From NCBI GenBank assembly GCA_011321985.1, contig DROB01000456.1:1-8938 (forward strand): a DNA stretch of 8,938 bases. The letters run 5' to 3'. This DNA comes from Gammaproteobacteria bacterium. GTDB lineage: Bacteria > Pseudomonadota > Gammaproteobacteria > SZUA-229. Below the pieces are notes generated by a model. It saw nothing but the letters and a program-made list of their open reading frames with translations, searched no databases and had not been told where the DNA came from. A program made the translations under genes and the position numbers. This document shows, one piece after another, positions 1 through 7,017 of the stretch; the stretch's first letter is position 1; the number at the start of each line of letters is the position of its first letter.

Positions 1-1
1 C

Positions 2-1096
2 GACACACTGGAAGATGCTAACTTGCAACTGGTCTGGGTGGTCGATAAATTCAGGCCCAGTAATATCGGACAGGGTGGTACACCCAATGCTATTTTAGAT
101 GCGGGTTCCTTTTTTCGAGGTATGAACAATTGCTGGGAAAATGGATGTACCGTAGCTAACTTTGCTGGCGGTGGTGTTGCTACTGATTTTGGGCCAGGCC
201 AAATCGGTATAAGAAAAGCCGTGTTGCCTGAGCACTCTCTCGCGAACACTCAGATAGGTGTAAAGTTTGAAGGGGTATATCAGGGGGTAGGCTTTTCACT
301 TAACGCCTTAACTTTTCGCTCACAATTACCGTCGTTGCATGGCGGGATACCGGCAGAAAATGCGTTTACAGGTGTGACATCTCCTACCGGATTTGATCAT
401 CTCATCGCATTTGACATCCGTTTTCCACGAGTAAATCTGTTCGGTGGTTCAGCAGACTTTTATGTGGATTCGATAAAGTCAGCGTTCCGGATCGAAGCTG
501 CCTATACGCAGGGTGAGGAATTCGCTAATACCATCAGGCCTAAACTATTTTCTGAATCTGACGTTGCACGATATGTGATCGGTATTGATCGCAATACTTT
601 TATTCCTTTCCTCAATGAGGATCGCGCATACCTGCTGTCCTTCCAGTTGTTCGGGCAACATTTACTGGATCATGAGAGGCAGCAGGGGCCACTCGGAAAA
701 ATTGGTATACCTGACTGGAAAAATAACTACATCATGACTTTCCTGACGAAGGGCTGGTATCTGAATGATCGGCTTAGTCCGCAGGTTATTTTTGCTCACG
801 ATGTGAAAGCACAGGCAACAACGATTGCGCCTTCACTTGACTGGTTGATATCAAATAACTGGCGGTTCACTGTTACAGCGAATATAAAAGTGGGTACAGG
901 CGCAAGAAAGTTCTCGGATTGTCGTTCGTGTAATCCGTGGGGGCCATTTACAGCAACACCGGCACATGCTGATCCTACCGTTTCAGGTGATGTTGGTCTA
1001 GGTGGTTTTGAGCCATTAGGGCGCTTCCAGGCCGGCCCAATAGGTATGGCGCAAAAAGAAGATGAGATTCAGGTAAATCTGCGTTACAGATTTTAA
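2..1096 (+). CDS. DUF1302 family outer-membrane beta-barrel protein, 5'-truncated
   Basis: The reading frame is open from the left edge, so the true start lies outside the window; the first TTG at 23 is internal and not a start. About 364 C-terminal residues are present, where whole family members are usually about 500-650. What is seen: alternating polar/hydrophobic strands, many aromatic residues, Gly/Asn-rich turns, and a last residue of Phe in an RYRF ending, the usual C-terminal signal for Bam-mediated insertion into the outer membrane. Stretches such as GVGFSLNALTFRS and FEPLGRFQAGP match my memory of DUF1302 (PF06980). Two cysteine pairs occur, C-x4-C near the start of the visible part (NNCWENGC) and C-x2-C near the end (SDCRSC), probably in loops. 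The DUF1329 gene follows after 37 bases, the usual partner. Family members have no firmly established substrate; a role in passage of hydrophobic compounds is inferred. Family confidence is high, function low. Confidence 0.85.
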   Translation, partial: DTLEDANLQLVWVVDKFRPSNIGQGGTPNAILDAGSFFRGMNNCWENGCTVANFAGGGVATDFGPGQIGIRKAVLPEHSLANTQIGVKFEGVYQGVGFSLNALTFRSQLPSLHGGIPAENAFTGVTSPTGFDHLIAFDIRFPRVNLFGGSADFYVDSIKSAFRIEAAYTQGEEFANTIRPKLFSESDVARYVIGIDRNTFIPFLNEDRAYLLSFQLFGQHLLDHERQQGPLGKIGIPDWKNNYIMTFLTKGWYLNDRLSPQVIFAHDVKAQATTIAPSLDWLISNNWRFTVTANIKVGTGARKFSDCRSCNPWGPFTATPAHADPTVSGDVGLGGFEPLGRFQAGPIGMAQKEDEIQVNLRYRF

Positions 1097-1120
1097 AATT
1101 GCGCAGTTAATTATTTAAAA

Positions 1121-1125
1121 GAGGA
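1121..1125 (+). promoter_or_regulatory. Ribosome binding site of the DUF1329 gene
   Basis: GAGGA lies 8 bases before the ATG at 1134 in an otherwise A/T-rich 37-base gap. It supports that start, which is also the one that gives a proper signal peptide. No promoter is evident in the gap, so this gene is probably co-transcribed with the DUF1302 gene. Confidence 0.75.
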
Positions 1126-1133
1126 ATATAACC

Positions 1134-2444
1134 ATGTTACATAAAATACTGACGACTACACTGTTCGGGCTGGCATTCAGCGCAGGGACAGCATATGCAG
1201 TTACAGCAGAGGATGTCGATAAATCGTTTTTCCCGTATAAAGATGGTTTTCCATCAGCAGAGGGTATAACGCCGGGTATGGTGATTACCAAAGATAATGT
1301 TGATAAGGCAAAGGATGTTCTGGATCCGGAGATGTATCAACATATCAAAGATGGCTGGGTTGAAATCACAGTAGGAGAAACCACTGATTTTGGCCTGCAT
1401 CCCAACTATATTCAGGCGACCAAAGATCATCTGAATGAAGTAAAGCTGGGTGAGAAAGTGGGTCAGTTAGAAAACTTTATCGCTGGTAGAGCTTTTCCAG
1501 AAGAGCCTGATATCAATGATCCACGCGCTGGTGAGAAACTGGCCTGGAATTATCAATATGGTTATAACTGGGGGGATAATGCTGCTATCTATCCCTTCTA
1601 CTGGCGTTACCGTGATATGAATACCGGTAAGATCCAGAGGGAGATAAAGTTCAATTTCCATTTCCTTAACTGGGTGCATCGTGTTAATCAGGAACCTTTG
1701 CCTGCCATTAAACCTAATCCATCTGGATTATTCAGGTCGATATACGTACAGGTGCTGGAACCCTTCGATGTGAAAAATACGCAATTATTGATCCATCGTC
1801 ATCAGGATGATCTTAAACGTGATAATGCCTGGTTGTACCTCGGCTTTCAGAGACGGGTTCGTCGCCTTGCTACCGGTCAGATAACTGACTCGTTTCTTGG
1901 CTCTGATCTAATGATCGAGGATTTCGAAGGTTATAACGGTCGCATTTCAGATATGAACTGGACGTATAAAGGTACGAAGACGATCCTGTTGCCATTTTAT
2001 AATCACGATGAACAGGAACTGGCAACAGATATAAAAGAGAAAAATGGTTACCAGTTCATTGATTTTCATGGCAAGGGCGGCTGTTTCCCAAAAGTGACTT
2101 ACCAACTGCGTAAAGTCTATGTTCTTGAATCTAGACCGGTTGATGAAAATCATCCGATCAGTAAGCGGATTCATTACGTCGATGCACAGACATTTACTTT
2201 ACCACGTACTATTATCTATGATCGTAAAGGGGATTACTGGAAATCATGGATGATCTGTCAGGCACACCCTGATCACCATATGGCAAAAAATAAAGGAACG
2301 GGTGTTTCGATTGACGATTGCTTTGGCATGATGGATGTACAGGCGATGCACTGTACTACCGGTCAGTTTGAAGGACAGGTCGATCCGGCATTAAACCCTA
2401 AAAAGAAATTTACTGTGCAGAATCTGCGTGCAACAGGACGTTAG
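1134..2444 (+). CDS. DUF1329 family periplasmic protein, partner of DUF1302 barrel
   Basis: This is a complete 436-residue protein. Residues 1-22 form a Sec signal peptide: Lys at position 4, a hydrophobic core (TTTLFGLAF), and a likely signal peptidase I cut after AYA at 20-22. No lipobox cysteine is seen, so the mature protein should be soluble in the periplasm. The mature part has the DUF1329 (PF07044) pattern: an N-terminal helical stretch, a WNYQYGY segment, then a beta-rich body with RRVRRLAT, EDFEGYNGR and the Tyr/Arg-rich YQLRKVYVLESRP segment. The family is thought to have a LolA/LolB-like fold suited to holding a lipid-like ligand, and is commonly encoded beside DUF1302 and often near an RND/MMPL transporter. 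No such transporter is visible here; it could lie to the left. Several cysteines cluster in the last 130 residues (CFPK, MICQ, DDCF, MHCT), plausible disulfides in the periplasm. The gene ends just before a strong terminator. Its ligand is unknown. Confidence 0.88.
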   Translation: MLHKILTTTLFGLAFSAGTAYAVTAEDVDKSFFPYKDGFPSAEGITPGMVITKDNVDKAKDVLDPEMYQHIKDGWVEITVGETTDFGLHPNYIQATKDHLNEVKLGEKVGQLENFIAGRAFPEEPDINDPRAGEKLAWNYQYGYNWGDNAAIYPFYWRYRDMNTGKIQREIKFNFHFLNWVHRVNQEPLPAIKPNPSGLFRSIYVQVLEPFDVKNTQLLIHRHQDDLKRDNAWLYLGFQRRVRRLATGQITDSFLGSDLMIEDFEGYNGRISDMNWTYKGTKTILLPFYNHDEQELATDIKEKNGYQFIDFHGKGGCFPKVTYQLRKVYVLESRPVDENHPISKRIHYVDAQTFTLPRTIIYDRKGDYWKSWMICQAHPDHHMAKNKGTGVSIDDCFGMMDVQAMHCTTGQFEGQVDPALNPKKKFTVQNLRATGR

Positions 2445-2463
2445 GTCGTAGCTAGTAGGGCTT

Positions 2464-2493
2464 GGGATGCGCCTTGTGCGCATCCCTTTTTTT
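2464..2493 (+). terminator. Rho-independent terminator after the DUF1302-DUF1329 pair
   Basis: A perfect 9-bp stem (GGGATGCGC at 2464-2472 pairing with GCGCATCCC at 2478-2486) encloses a 5-base loop, CTTGT, and is followed by seven T at 2487-2493. It begins 20 bases after the DUF1329 stop. It should separate the envelope module from the hydrolase operon, which then needs its own promoter in the roughly 40 bases left before 2535. Confidence 0.93.
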
Positions 2494-2534
2494 ATGACCA
2501 TAACTGTGATATTTATTCAAAATCAGAGAGAGAT

Positions 2535-3359
2535 ATGAGCCAGGATAATCCAGAGATAGGCAGCAATATAATGGTTAATGGTATTGCTACTAATTATCAT
2601 GATAGAGGGTCAGGCCCTCCTGTCCTGTTGATCCACGGATCTGGTCCAGGCGTGAGTGCCTGGGCGAACTGGCGATTAACATTGCCTGAACTGGAGAAGA
2701 AATATCGTGTTATCGCGCCCGATATGGTGGGTTTTGGTTTTACTGAACGTCCAGAAAATATTCGGTATAACATGGATACGTGGGTAGATCATGCGACAGG
2801 ATTGCTCGACGTGCTAGGCCTGGAGAAAATAAGCGTTGTCGGTAATTCATTTGGTGGAGCTCTGGCCCTGGCTCTGGCAATAAGGCACACTGATCGCATT
2901 GACAAGTTAATCCTGATGGGTAGTGTAGGGGTTTCTTTTAAACTTACAGATGGGCTGGATAAAGTGTGGGGTTATGAACCTTCTATCGAAAACATGAAAT
3001 CATTACTGGATATCTTTGCATGGAATCGTGATCTGGTTACCGATGAGTTGGCTGAATTACGTTATCAGGCAAGCATCCGGCCCGGGTTTCAGGAATCTTT
3101 CTCAGCCATGTTCCCGGCACCGAGGCAGCGCTGGGTCGATGAGATGGCCTTTTCTGATGAAAAGATAAGCGAGATCGAAAATGCAACTCTGATCATTCAT
3201 GGTCGAGATGATGATGTCATACCCTTTGATAATGCCATGAAGTTGTTCTCACTGATCAAAGACTCAGAGGTTCATGGTTTTGGATGCTGTGGACACTGGA
3301 CCCAGATAGAGCATACGGAACGTTTTAATCAACTGGTCAGTCATTTTTTGGCCAGTTAA
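2535..3359 (+). CDS. dmpD: Meta-cleavage product hydrolase, DmpD/XylF type (2-hydroxymuconate-semialdehyde hydrolase-like)
   Basis: This 274-residue alpha/beta hydrolase closely resembles DmpD/XylF as I remember them (about 283 residues). Those enzymes split the C-C bond of 2-hydroxymuconic semialdehyde and alkyl analogues, giving 2-hydroxypenta-2,4-dienoate (or an analogue) and formate or another short acid, in the cytoplasm. Seen in the sequence: oxyanion-hole motif HGSGPG at 34-39 followed by AWANWRL; nucleophile Ser105 in GNSFGG; acid Asp226 in HGRDDDVIP; catalytic His254 in GHWTQIEH. Segments AIRH, LMGSVGVSF, RYQASIRPGFQESF and AMFPAPRQRWVD are near-identical to the XylF/DmpD family. The ATG at 2535 has a purine-rich GAGAGAG just upstream at 2526-2532. 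No ring-cleavage dioxygenase, hydratase or aldolase gene lies in the window, so it stands apart from a normal meta pathway. The thioesterase gene follows after 13 bases. The reaction type is well supported; the exact substrate (catechol, alkylcatechol, biphenyl or steroid derived) is not, and the symbol marks family only. Confidence 0.87.
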   Translation: MSQDNPEIGSNIMVNGIATNYHDRGSGPPVLLIHGSGPGVSAWANWRLTLPELEKKYRVIAPDMVGFGFTERPENIRYNMDTWVDHATGLLDVLGLEKISVVGNSFGGALALALAIRHTDRIDKLILMGSVGVSFKLTDGLDKVWGYEPSIENMKSLLDIFAWNRDLVTDELAELRYQASIRPGFQESFSAMFPAPRQRWVDEMAFSDEKISEIENATLIIHGRDDDVIPFDNAMKLFSLIKDSEVHGFGCCGHWTQIEHTERFNQLVSHFLAS

Positions 3360-3372
3360 ACAAAGATTTTTG

Positions 3373-3729
3373 ATGAAAAACTATAAACTCGTATTGCCGG
3401 AGCATCTAAATCATTATGGTTTTTTATTCGGTGGTCATCTGCTGAAATGGGTCGATGAGATGGCGTATATAGCGGCAAATATCGACTTCCCTGGCAATGA
3501 CTTTGTCACCATCAGTATGGATGATGTGCTGTTTAAACATTCTATACGTAATGGCGATATCCTTTGTTTTTCCACCGTGCGAAGAAAACTGGGTAATACC
3601 TCAGTGTCATATAGTGTAAAAGTATATCGTGAGAATGAGACAGAAGAAGAGGGAACGGTGCTTTTTGAAACGAACATGACGTTTGTCAGCATCGATCAGG
3701 AAGGCAAAAAACAGATGATCGTACGATAA
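3373..3729 (+). CDS. Small hotdog-fold acyl-CoA thioesterase, YciA/BACH-like
   Basis: This 118-residue single-domain protein belongs to the 4HBT hotdog family. The N-terminal motif LNHYGFLFGGHLLKWVDEMA carries Asn13 and Asp28, 15 residues apart, matching the catalytic Asn/Asp pair of YciA-type thioesterases (N-x6-GG-x6-D pattern). A later KHSIRNGDIL segment fits the strand pairing of the fold. Such enzymes hydrolyse acyl-CoA to free acid and CoA in the cytoplasm and usually act as dimers of trimers. I chose the ATG at 3373; the TTG directly before it at 3370 is in frame and cannot be excluded. Only a weak AAAGA lies upstream at 3362-3366, so translation probably depends on coupling to the hydrolase gene 13 bases away. 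The gene ends with two in-frame TAA stops, and ppsR begins 7 bases after the first. It is short for YciA (about 130 residues), and the substrate cannot be told from sequence. Confidence 0.8.
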   Translation: MKNYKLVLPEHLNHYGFLFGGHLLKWVDEMAYIAANIDFPGNDFVTISMDDVLFKHSIRNGDILCFSTVRRKLGNTSVSYSVKVYRENETEEEGTVLFETNMTFVSIDQEGKKQMIVR

Positions 3730-3736
3730 TAACGTT

Positions 3737-4576
3737 ATGCAAGCACTGAAGAAGCGCAAGGTTTTTTTTGTATCAGACAGAACAGGTCTGACTGCAGAAT
3801 CTTATGGTAGTAGCCTGCTGGCACAGTTTCCAGGCTTTGAATTTGAGAGTATAAAACATGCCTATGTCGACAGTGAAGAACAGGCACTTATTACGGCGGG
3901 TGCTATAGAACGCATTGCTATCATGAGTGATGAAGAGCCGATCGTTTTTAGTACTCTGGTCGAACCTGAAATCCAGGCTATTATCGAAAACACCAGTGCC
4001 TGTGTGATCAATTTATTCGGCACTTTCCTCGGTCCACTGGAAGAATGTCTGGGTGAGCAATCTGCGCATACGCTAGGAAAATCGCAGGATGTTTTCGGTC
4101 GAACCGGTTACGCAAAAAGACTGGATGCTATCGACTATGCACTGGCACATGATGATGGTGTACGCCCTGATCAATATGACGAAGCCGAGATCATTCTCGT
4201 CGGTGTTTCACGTAGTGGCAAGACCCCTACCTGCCTGTTACTGGCAATGAATCATTCTATCAGTGCCTGTAATTATCCATTGACCGAAGATGAACTAGAT
4301 AGTGAAACCCTGCCAGCTGTTTTATTAAAACACAGAGACAAGCTCATCGGTCTAACGATCGCCCCCGGGCAACTGAGTAATATCCGTGAAAAACGACGAC
4401 CAGGCAGTAAATATGCCTCACTTAATTATTGCAGAAAAGAGGTGAAAATTGCTGAAGAGATGTTCGTACGGGCAAATATCCCTTATTTTGAAAGTACAGA
4501 TACCTCGATAGAAGAGTTAGCCGGTTCTGTGATCAGAAGTGTAAGAACCTTAAAAATAAAAAACAATCCCGCTTGA
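3737..4576 (+). CDS. ppsR: PEP synthase regulatory protein (bifunctional kinase/pyrophosphorylase, DUF299)
   Basis: This 279-residue protein matches the PSRP/DUF299 family (PF03618). In gammaproteobacteria the family inactivates PEP synthase by ADP-dependent phosphorylation of a Thr next to the catalytic His, and reactivates it by Pi-dependent removal giving pyrophosphate. Seen: the N-terminal VFFVSDRTGLTAE motif at 9-21, FSTLVEPE around 71-78, GRTGYAKRLDAIDYALAHDDG around 121-141, and the P-loop-like GVSRSGKT at 156-163 that binds ADP, then SRSGKTPTCLLLA leading into the C-terminal half with KRRPGSKYASL. Length is normal for the family. The ATG at 3737 follows the thioesterase stop by 7 bases and has no Shine-Dalgarno sequence that I can see, so translational coupling is likely. 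Its target gene, ppsA, lies directly downstream, which makes PEP synthase rather than pyruvate phosphate dikinase the target. In E. coli the two genes are divergent; here they are co-directional. Confidence 0.96.
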   Translation: MQALKKRKVFFVSDRTGLTAESYGSSLLAQFPGFEFESIKHAYVDSEEQALITAGAIERIAIMSDEEPIVFSTLVEPEIQAIIENTSACVINLFGTFLGPLEECLGEQSAHTLGKSQDVFGRTGYAKRLDAIDYALAHDDGVRPDQYDEAEIILVGVSRSGKTPTCLLLAMNHSISACNYPLTEDELDSETLPAVLLKHRDKLIGLTIAPGQLSNIREKRRPGSKYASLNYCRKEVKIAEEMFVRANIPYFESTDTSIEELAGSVIRSVRTLKIKNNPA

Positions 4577-4583
4577 TATCATT

Positions 4584-4591
4584 GAGAAGAG
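4584..4591 (+). promoter_or_regulatory. Ribosome binding site deciding the ppsA start
   Basis: The purine run GAGAAGAG ends 2 bases before the ATG at 4594, with its GAG core 7 bases away. This favours the ATG over an in-frame TTG at 4573 that overlaps the ppsR stop codon and has no upstream site. The protein from 4594 also begins where the family normally does. Confidence 0.65.
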
Positions 4592-4593
4592 TT

Positions 4594-6966
4594 ATGACTA
4601 TAGATAAATACACCGTTCCACTCGAACAGCTTGGCATGCAGGATGTACCCAGTGTCGGCGGTAAAAATGCATCGTTAGGTGAGATGCTACAGAACCTGGG
4701 CGGACTCGGTGTCAATGTGCCGGGTGGTTTTGCGACTACAGCGGATGCCTATCGTGAATTTCTGGGGGCTGATAACCTGGCAGGGCGTATTGCCGAACGT
4801 CTGGATGGGCTCGATGTCGATGATGTGCTGGAACTGCAAAAAGCCGGCAGTGATATCCGTGGCTGGATAATGCAGGTGCCTTATCCTGTGGCGATGGAAC
4901 AGGCCATCGATTCAGCCTATGCTACTTTGGTAGAAAACTATGGTCAGGACGTGACCTGGGCGGTGCGTTCATCGGCTACCGCAGAAGACCTACCTGATGC
5001 CTCCTTCGCAGGTCAACAGGAAACCTACCTCAATGTCTCGGGCCTGGAAGATATCAAACACAAGATCCGTGAAGTTTTTGCGTCCCTGTTCAATGACCGT
5101 GCCATCGCTTACCGTGAACATCAGGGTTTCGACCATGAAAATGTCGCCCTGTCTGCGGGTATTCAGAAGATGATCCGTTCGGATATCGCTACCAGTGGCG
5201 TGATGTTTACCCTCGATACAGAGAGTGGTTTTCGAGAAGTGGTACTCATCACCGGCAGTTATGGCCTGGGAGAGATGGTGGTGCAGGGTGCGGTAAACCC
5301 GGATGAATTTTATGTGCATAAAGCAACACTGGCAGAAGAACGGCCAGCTATCCTGCGACGCAATCTGGGTAGCAAGACTGAGAAGATGGTCTATGCCGAT
5401 GCCGATAGTGGTGAGTTGGTAAACATCGTTGCCAATGATAAAGCCGCACAGCGACTGTACTGTCTCAGTGATAAAGAAGTTGAGTCATTAGCCACGATGG
5501 CAGTAACCATCGAAAAACATTATGGTCATCCGATGGATATCGAATGGGCAAAAGACGGGAACGATCAACAACTCTATATCGTTCAGGCACGACCGGAAAC
5601 TGTGCAGAGCCGGCAGAAAAATATCATCGAAAAATATACCTTGACAGAACATTCTGCAGCGGTGCTGGCAGAAGGCCGTTCGATCGGTAACCGTATCGGC
5701 ACAGGGAAAGCACGTTTATTTACCAGCCTGGAAGGTATGGAGAACTTTGCTGAAGGTGATGTTCTACTGACTGATATGACGGACCCTGACTGGGAACCGA
5801 TAATGAAACGAGCTTCAGCCATCATCACGAATCGCGGTGGGCGAACCTGCCATGCCGCTATCATCGCTCGTGAGTTAGGCGTACCGGCTGTTGTCGGTTG
5901 TGGCGATGCTACGCAGACGATAACGGATGGTGAAGCTGTAACCGTGTCCTGTGCTGAAGGGGATGCGGGTTTTGTCTATCGAGGTGAACTGGCATTTGAC
6001 CATACAAAACAGTCTATCGACGAGATGCCGGAGATAGCCGTCAAGATCATGATGAATGTTGGTAACCCGGATAGAGCGTTCGAATTTTCTCAGCTACCTC
6101 ATCGAGGTGTTGGTCTGGCGCGACTCGAGTTCATTATCAATAATATGATAGGCATCCATCCCAAAGCTCTGATGAATATCGATAAGGTCGATGCGGATGT
6201 TAAACAGATAATAAGTGAAAGGACAGATGCATATGGTGACCCTGTTGCATTTTATATCAGTAAGATCGTAGAAGGGGTTTCCACCATTGCGGCTGCTTAT
6301 GCGCCTCATCCGGTTATCGTCAGGCTATCTGATTTCAAATCGAATGAATATGCCAACCTGGTCGGTGGTGATGCATTTGAACCCGAAGAAGAAAATCCGA
6401 TGATCGGATTTCGTGGTGCCTCACGTTATATATCGGACGACTTCCGTGCCTGCTTTGAACTGGAGTGCCGGGCGATGAAATACGTGCGTGAAGATATGGG
6501 ACTGAGTAATGTCGAGCTCATGATACCGTTTGTCCGCACCGTCGATGAAGCTGAGAGAGTAGTGTCTATCCTCAGAGACAATGGGCTCGAGCGTGGGGTA
6601 AATGGACTGCGTTTGATCATGATGTGTGAGTTACCTTCAAATGCGGTGATAGCGGCACAATTCCTGCAACATTTCGATGGTTTTTCCATCGGTTCAAATG
6701 ATATGACACAGTTGACCCTGGGCCTCGATCGGGATTCTGCTCTGGTAGCTGAAACCTTTGATGAACGAAACCCGGCGGTGCTCGCTATGCTGGAAATGGC
6801 GATCACAGCCTGCCAGGCGGAAGGGAAGTATGTCGGCATATGTGGTCAGGGTCCGTCCGATCACCCTGATCTTGCGCAGTGGTTGCTCGATAAAAATATC
6901 AGCAGTATCTCCTTAAATCCAGATACCGTGGTCGATACCTGGCTTAGACTGGCAGCTTCAAACTGA
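4594..6966 (+). CDS. ppsA: Phosphoenolpyruvate synthase (pyruvate, water dikinase)
   Basis: It makes PEP from pyruvate, ATP and water, yielding AMP and Pi, the entry to gluconeogenesis from C3 acids. From the ATG at 4594 the protein has 790 residues, against about 792 in E. coli. Domains in order: N-terminal nucleotide-binding ATP-grasp domain, about 10-340, with VGGKNASLGEML near the start and VRSSATAEDLP plus SFAGQQE at 124-143; the swivelling phosphohistidine domain, about 370-450, with GGRTCHAA containing catalytic His420 and the regulatory Thr418 that PpsR would modify; and the C-terminal TIM barrel that binds pyruvate/PEP, about 470-785, with GVGLARLEF, RLSDFKSNEY, NPMIGFRGASRY, GSNDMTQLTLGLDRDS and the catalytic Cys750 in GICGQGPSD. 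All key residues are present. The gene sits 17 bases after ppsR, the regulator of the enzyme, and 57 bases before prpB, whose pathway makes pyruvate. Assignment is near certain. Confidence 0.98.
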   Translation: MTIDKYTVPLEQLGMQDVPSVGGKNASLGEMLQNLGGLGVNVPGGFATTADAYREFLGADNLAGRIAERLDGLDVDDVLELQKAGSDIRGWIMQVPYPVAMEQAIDSAYATLVENYGQDVTWAVRSSATAEDLPDASFAGQQETYLNVSGLEDIKHKIREVFASLFNDRAIAYREHQGFDHENVALSAGIQKMIRSDIATSGVMFTLDTESGFREVVLITGSYGLGEMVVQGAVNPDEFYVHKATLAEERPAILRRNLGSKTEKMVYADADSGELVNIVANDKAAQRLYCLSDKEVESLATMAVTIEKHYGHPMDIEWAKDGNDQQLYIVQARPETVQSRQKNIIEKYTLTEHSAAVLAEGRSIGNRIGTGKARLFTSLEGMENFAEGDVLLTDMTDPDWEPIMKRASAIITNRGGRTCHAAIIARELGVPAVVGCGDATQTITDGEAVTVSCAEGDAGFVYRGELAFDHTKQSIDEMPEIAVKIMMNVGNPDRAFEFSQLPHRGVGLARLEFIINNMIGIHPKALMNIDKVDADVKQIISERTDAYGDPVAFYISKIVEGVSTIAAAYAPHPVIVRLSDFKSNEYANLVGGDAFEPEEENPMIGFRGASRYISDDFRACFELECRAMKYVREDMGLSNVELMIPFVRTVDEAERVVSILRDNGLERGVNGLRLIMMCELPSNAVIAAQFLQHFDGFSIGSNDMTQLTLGLDRDSALVAETFDERNPAVLAMLEMAITACQAEGKYVGICGQGPSDHPDLAQWLLDKNISSISLNPDTVVDTWLRLAASN

Positions 6967-6971
6967 TCCTG

Positions 6972-6983
6972 AGCATACATGCT
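6972..6983 (+). promoter_or_regulatory. Short palindrome in the ppsA-prpB gap, possible operator
   Basis: AGCAT-AC-ATGCT is a perfect 5-bp inverted repeat with a 2-base centre, lying in the 57-base gap before prpB. A second pair of overlapping palindromes, ATGCAT (7004-7009) and CATATG (7007-7012), sits close to the prpB ribosome binding site. The centre is too short for a hairpin, so a protein site is more likely than a terminator. I cannot link it to a known regulator, and short palindromes arise by chance. Confidence 0.25.
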
Positions 6984-7013
6984 ATTTTAGAGTTTAGCCA
7001 TTAATGCATATGT

Positions 7014-7017
7014 GGAG
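7014..7017 (+). promoter_or_regulatory. Ribosome binding site deciding the prpB start
   Basis: GGAG lies 6 bases before the ATG at 7024. An alternative in-frame GTG at 7012 overlaps this site and would leave no upstream Shine-Dalgarno sequence, so 7024 is preferred. A further in-frame ATG at 7033 is possible but less well spaced. Confidence 0.7.

Noticed and set aside
1467..2174. Two 70-75-codon - strand frames inside the DUF1329 gene
   Set aside because: They are antisense to a complete, family-matching protein and have no support of their own.
3370..3372. TTG start one codon before the thioesterase ATG
   Set aside because: An ATG immediately follows; the difference is one residue and ATG is the usual choice. 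It cannot be strictly excluded.
4573..4593. In-frame TTG start giving PpsA seven extra residues
   Set aside because: It overlaps the ppsR stop, has no ribosome site, and the ATG at 4594 has a purine-rich site and gives the normal family length.
6426..6839. 137-codon open frame on the - strand inside ppsA
   Set aside because: It is opposite the conserved TIM-barrel part of PpsA, Ser/Arg-rich, with no recognisable domain or ribosome site.
6972..6990. Terminator after ppsA
   Set aside because: The AGCAT/ATGCT palindrome has only a 2-base centre and is not followed by a proper T-run, so it cannot form a standard terminator hairpin.
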